NCBI GenBank assembly: GCA_017614185.1
Contig: JAGACI010000139.1
Span: 1-7,173 of the forward strand
DNA length: 7,173 nucleotides
Origin: Lachnospiraceae bacterium
GTDB taxonomy: Bacteria > Bacillota_A > Clostridia > Lachnospirales > Lachnospiraceae
Direction of reading: 5' to 3'
Numbering within the stretch: the stretch's first letter is position 1; each line of letters starts with the position of its first letter. Made by a program: the position numbers and the translations under genes. The notes beneath the pieces are model-generated. The model was not told the DNA's origin. It worked only from the letters and a program-made list of their open reading frames with translations, and did not search any database. Positions 5,349 through 7,173 of this stretch are shown piece after piece.

Positions 5349-6654
5349 ATTTTGATGCTTTTCTTATTATAGAAATCGGAATAACCGAAAGCGCTGCTAC
5401 AATAGCTGCTGCCATGAATAAGGTATATGGAGGAACAAAGTCGCTTCCGTTGATACCCATTGCATCAAGTCCCAGAATAAGTGAAATGATAGGACCTATA
5501 ATCATGGGAATCAAAACAGTAAAGCACATCCTCACGCCCTGGAATCTTCCTTCGCTTCCTTCGGGAATGTAATCCTGGAAGTTTGCGTTGAAAGCGCCGA
5601 TTAATGACAGTATACCACCCATCATAACAATTCCGCCAATAAATAATGTTGCGGTTCTTGCACCGCCATCCAAAAACTGAAGGCTGAAGAATGACAAAAT
5701 ACCAACAACCGTCATGATAAGCAAAGGATAGTAGAATCCCTTTCTTCCATGCTTGTCAAACATGAATCCGAATACTCCCGTTACAATCGCGCTTCCGACA
5801 ATGATTACCGCCATGGGAATCACGAATCCGTCGCCAAGTCCGAGTGTAACAATAAGGAAGTTAATTAAATATGAGAAAAATGTCTGTTGTGCGATACCGA
5901 TAAGGCAGGCTGCAAGAAGTGTAATATATAAAAGCTTGTTTGCCTTAATTGTTTCGCTTCTGAATCCATAAAATGTATCTTTAAGTGTACTCTCGCTTCC
6001 AAGTGCTTTAACATCGGGCGCATCCTTTAAGGTAAAGAGTGCCAGAATACCTGAAACAAGAGGAATCATACCGATTATTATAAAGAAGGGAGCATTGCTC
6101 TCGTTTGCGGAATTATAGAATCCGCCAAGTCCCACAAAAACGATAACAACTGCGATAACAGGAAGAATGGAAAGAATTCCGTTAAGTTTTCCTCTGTTTG
6201 TATCATCGGTGTTATCTGCGACCCACGCATTGAATGCCGCATCATTTGATGTGGATCCCGCAAATGTCATAATGCAGTCAAAAAGAACAATCAAAACTGC
6301 CACCAGCATAAGTGAACCCGCCTCTGCCTTCATGGGAAGAAGTGCAAAGAGCATAATGGTCACACCCCAGAAGATATAACCGAAAGCGATGAAAGGTTTT
6401 CTTTTTCCAACCTTGTCAGACCAGGCACCGGCAAAAATCGTAGTTACTGTCGCCGCAAGTGCCGATAAGATAACCATCCATGTTGTAACCCAGTAGGACA
6501 TGTCGCTTCGACCCGAGTTTGCGAAGACATCCTGTGCGAATGTTGCGAAGTACATGTTCTCAACAATCCATGCAATCTGTCCTATGAGACCGAAGAATAT
6601 GGCTGCAAACCATACTTTTCCGCCAAGCGGTGTAGCTTTCTTTTGATTTTCCAT
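5347..6654 (-). CDS. MFS sugar transporter (SLC45/GPH-like)
   Basis: Inner-membrane secondary transporter, 435 residues, with about twelve hydrophobic segments in two halves. The first loop holds the MFS signature GAWSDKVGKRKP (76-87), and the second half repeats it in weaker form as GFMFDKHGRK (296-305). NAWVADNT (142-149) and YIPEGSEGRFQGVRM (362-376) resemble SLC45/GPH-type glycoside carriers of clostridia. It probably brings in a disaccharide or glycoside by proton or cation symport; the exact substrate cannot be read from sequence. It follows the GH2 gene by 24 bp, the usual pairing of a carrier with the hydrolase that cleaves its substrate inside the cell. A strong ribosome site, GGGAGG at 6664-6669, lies 9 bases before the ATG. 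The predicted protein begins MENQKK and enters the first membrane span at about residue 14, which fits this start. Confidence 0.85.
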   Translation of the reverse strand: MENQKKATPLGGKVWFAAIFFGLIGQIAWIVENMYFATFAQDVFANSGRSDMSYWVTTWMVILSALAATVTTIFAGAWSDKVGKRKPFIAFGYIFWGVTIMLFALLPMKAEAGSLMLVAVLIVLFDCIMTFAGSTSNDAAFNAWVADNTDDTNRGKLNGILSILPVIAVVIVFVGLGGFYNSANESNAPFFIIIGMIPLVSGILALFTLKDAPDVKALGSESTLKDTFYGFRSETIKANKLLYITLLAACLIGIAQQTFFSYLINFLIVTLGLGDGFVIPMAVIIVGSAIVTGVFGFMFDKHGRKGFYYPLLIMTVVGILSFFSLQFLDGGARTATLFIGGIVMMGGILSLIGAFNANFQDYIPEGSEGRFQGVRMCFTVLIPMIIGPIISLILGLDAMGINGSDFVPPYTLFMAAAIVAALSVIPISIIRKASK

Positions 6655-6678
6655 TTGTTGTAACCTCCCAGATTTAAG

Positions 6679-7173
6679 CTATTCTTGTATTCTTAGCTTT
6701 TTTGACAAAGAAAGCATCAAGGCTTTATCAACCTTACATACCGCTCTGTCATATGTGTAAAAGCCATTGGTCTCATCCTCGACATCGGAAAGCTGGGTAA
6801 AAATGTTACCGCAAAGACCCTTTTCGATGTATGGAACAACCTCTGTCTCATACAGCGTAATTATATCATCTGACATCTCTTCCATGGATTCGTAATTCTT
6901 ATATCCATAGTTGTCATTCTTATTAAAGTAGTGGTCCTTAACCCTCACGGAATATCCGCCCATCTCGCTTACAACAATAGGTTTGTCCGATTCAACAGGT
7001 TTGATTGGCTTAAAGTAACAGTGAATACTTTCAACATCACTCTTACTTTGCTTAAACCATCCGGATGTGGAGTCGACTATCCTTGTATCATCCCATGTCT
7101 TAAACAGGTCGAATACATTATCTGAATCAAACTGTCCCCAGCCTTCATTAAAGATTGTGTAATAGCAGATGCA
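6679..7173 (-). CDS. GH2-type glycoside hydrolase, C-terminal part (5' end outside window)
   Basis: The frame is open to the right window edge, giving the last 164 residues of a larger protein; GH2 enzymes usually run to 600-1000 residues. FNEGWGQFD (fragment residues 8-16) contains the acid/base glutamate E10, and KPIVVSEMGG (64-73) contains the nucleophile E70, about 60 residues apart in this truncated TIM barrel. The later stretch TQLSDVEDETNGFYTYDR (126-143) is a hallmark of GH2 proteins annotated as beta-galactosidase/glucuronidase-like 'sugar-binding' hydrolases. Linkage and sugar cannot be settled without the N-terminal sugar-binding and jelly-roll domains. The mannose-isomerase-like gene downstream makes a beta-mannoside, glucoside or galactoside plausible. 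An ATG inside the frame at 6963 lies after the acid/base residue and is not the true start. The MFS gene follows after 24 bp, probably co-transcribed. Confidence 0.85.
   Translation of the reverse strand, partial: CICYYTIFNEGWGQFDSDNVFDLFKTWDDTRIVDSTSGWFKQSKSDVESIHCYFKPIKPVESDKPIVVSEMGGYSVRVKDHYFNKNDNYGYKNYESMEEMSDDIITLYETEVVPYIEKGLCGNIFTQLSDVEDETNGFYTYDRAVCKVDKALMLSLSKKLRIQE

Noticed and set aside
5386..5399. cre-like (CcpA) sequence around GAAAGCGCT
   Set aside because: It lies within the transporter coding sequence, lacks the expected outer bases of the cre consensus, and is not positioned at a promoter.
5312..5572. 86-codon plus-strand open frame across the MFS/reductase junction
   Set aside because: It is antisense to two confident genes. 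Its apparent hydrophobic stretch is only a by-product of the complementary strand.

Overview
This 7.2 kb window looks like part of a carbohydrate-utilisation operon from a low-to-medium-GC Firmicute. Lachnospiraceae (Butyrivibrio/Roseburia-like) is my best guess, from protein style, GGAGG-type ribosome binding sites and tightly packed genes. That assignment is inferred from family resemblance; there is no rRNA or marker gene here. All seven genes read on the minus strand, so transcription runs from the right edge to the left edge. Both end genes are cut by the window.

Layout in transcription order: (1) 7173-6679, the C-terminal end of a GH2-type glycoside hydrolase, with both catalytic glutamates visible. 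(2) 6654-5347, an MFS sugar transporter of the SLC45/GPH type. (3) 5337-4300, an aldo/keto reductase with a C-terminal Fe-S (ferredoxin-like) domain. (4) An 87-bp intergenic gap holding a perfect 11-bp-stem hairpin and a candidate extended -10 promoter. (5) 4212-2950, a 'methionine gamma-lyase/aluminium resistance' family PLP-fold protein whose expected PLP lysine is histidine. (6) 2945-2145, a PnuC-family vitamin transporter. (7) 2130-1198, a PfkB-type fructokinase. (8) 1193-1, a YihS-like AGE-family aldose-ketose isomerase, open at the left edge. It carries no stop codon inside the window and lacks only about the last 10-20 residues.

Read as a pathway, the GH2 enzyme would release a monosaccharide from a glycoside, possibly one brought in by the MFS carrier. 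The isomerase would convert an aldose (D-mannose most likely, possibly glucose) to D-fructose, and the fructokinase would make fructose-6-phosphate for glycolysis. The aldo/keto reductase could handle a sugar or aglycone carbonyl. The PLP-fold protein and PnuC transporter do not fit this scheme. They are also set apart from the upstream genes by the hairpin, and they are the most interesting part of the window. Intergenic gaps elsewhere are 4-24 bp. There is no stretch over 300 bp without a gene, and I saw no tRNA, rRNA, CRISPR array, insertion sequence or long direct repeat.
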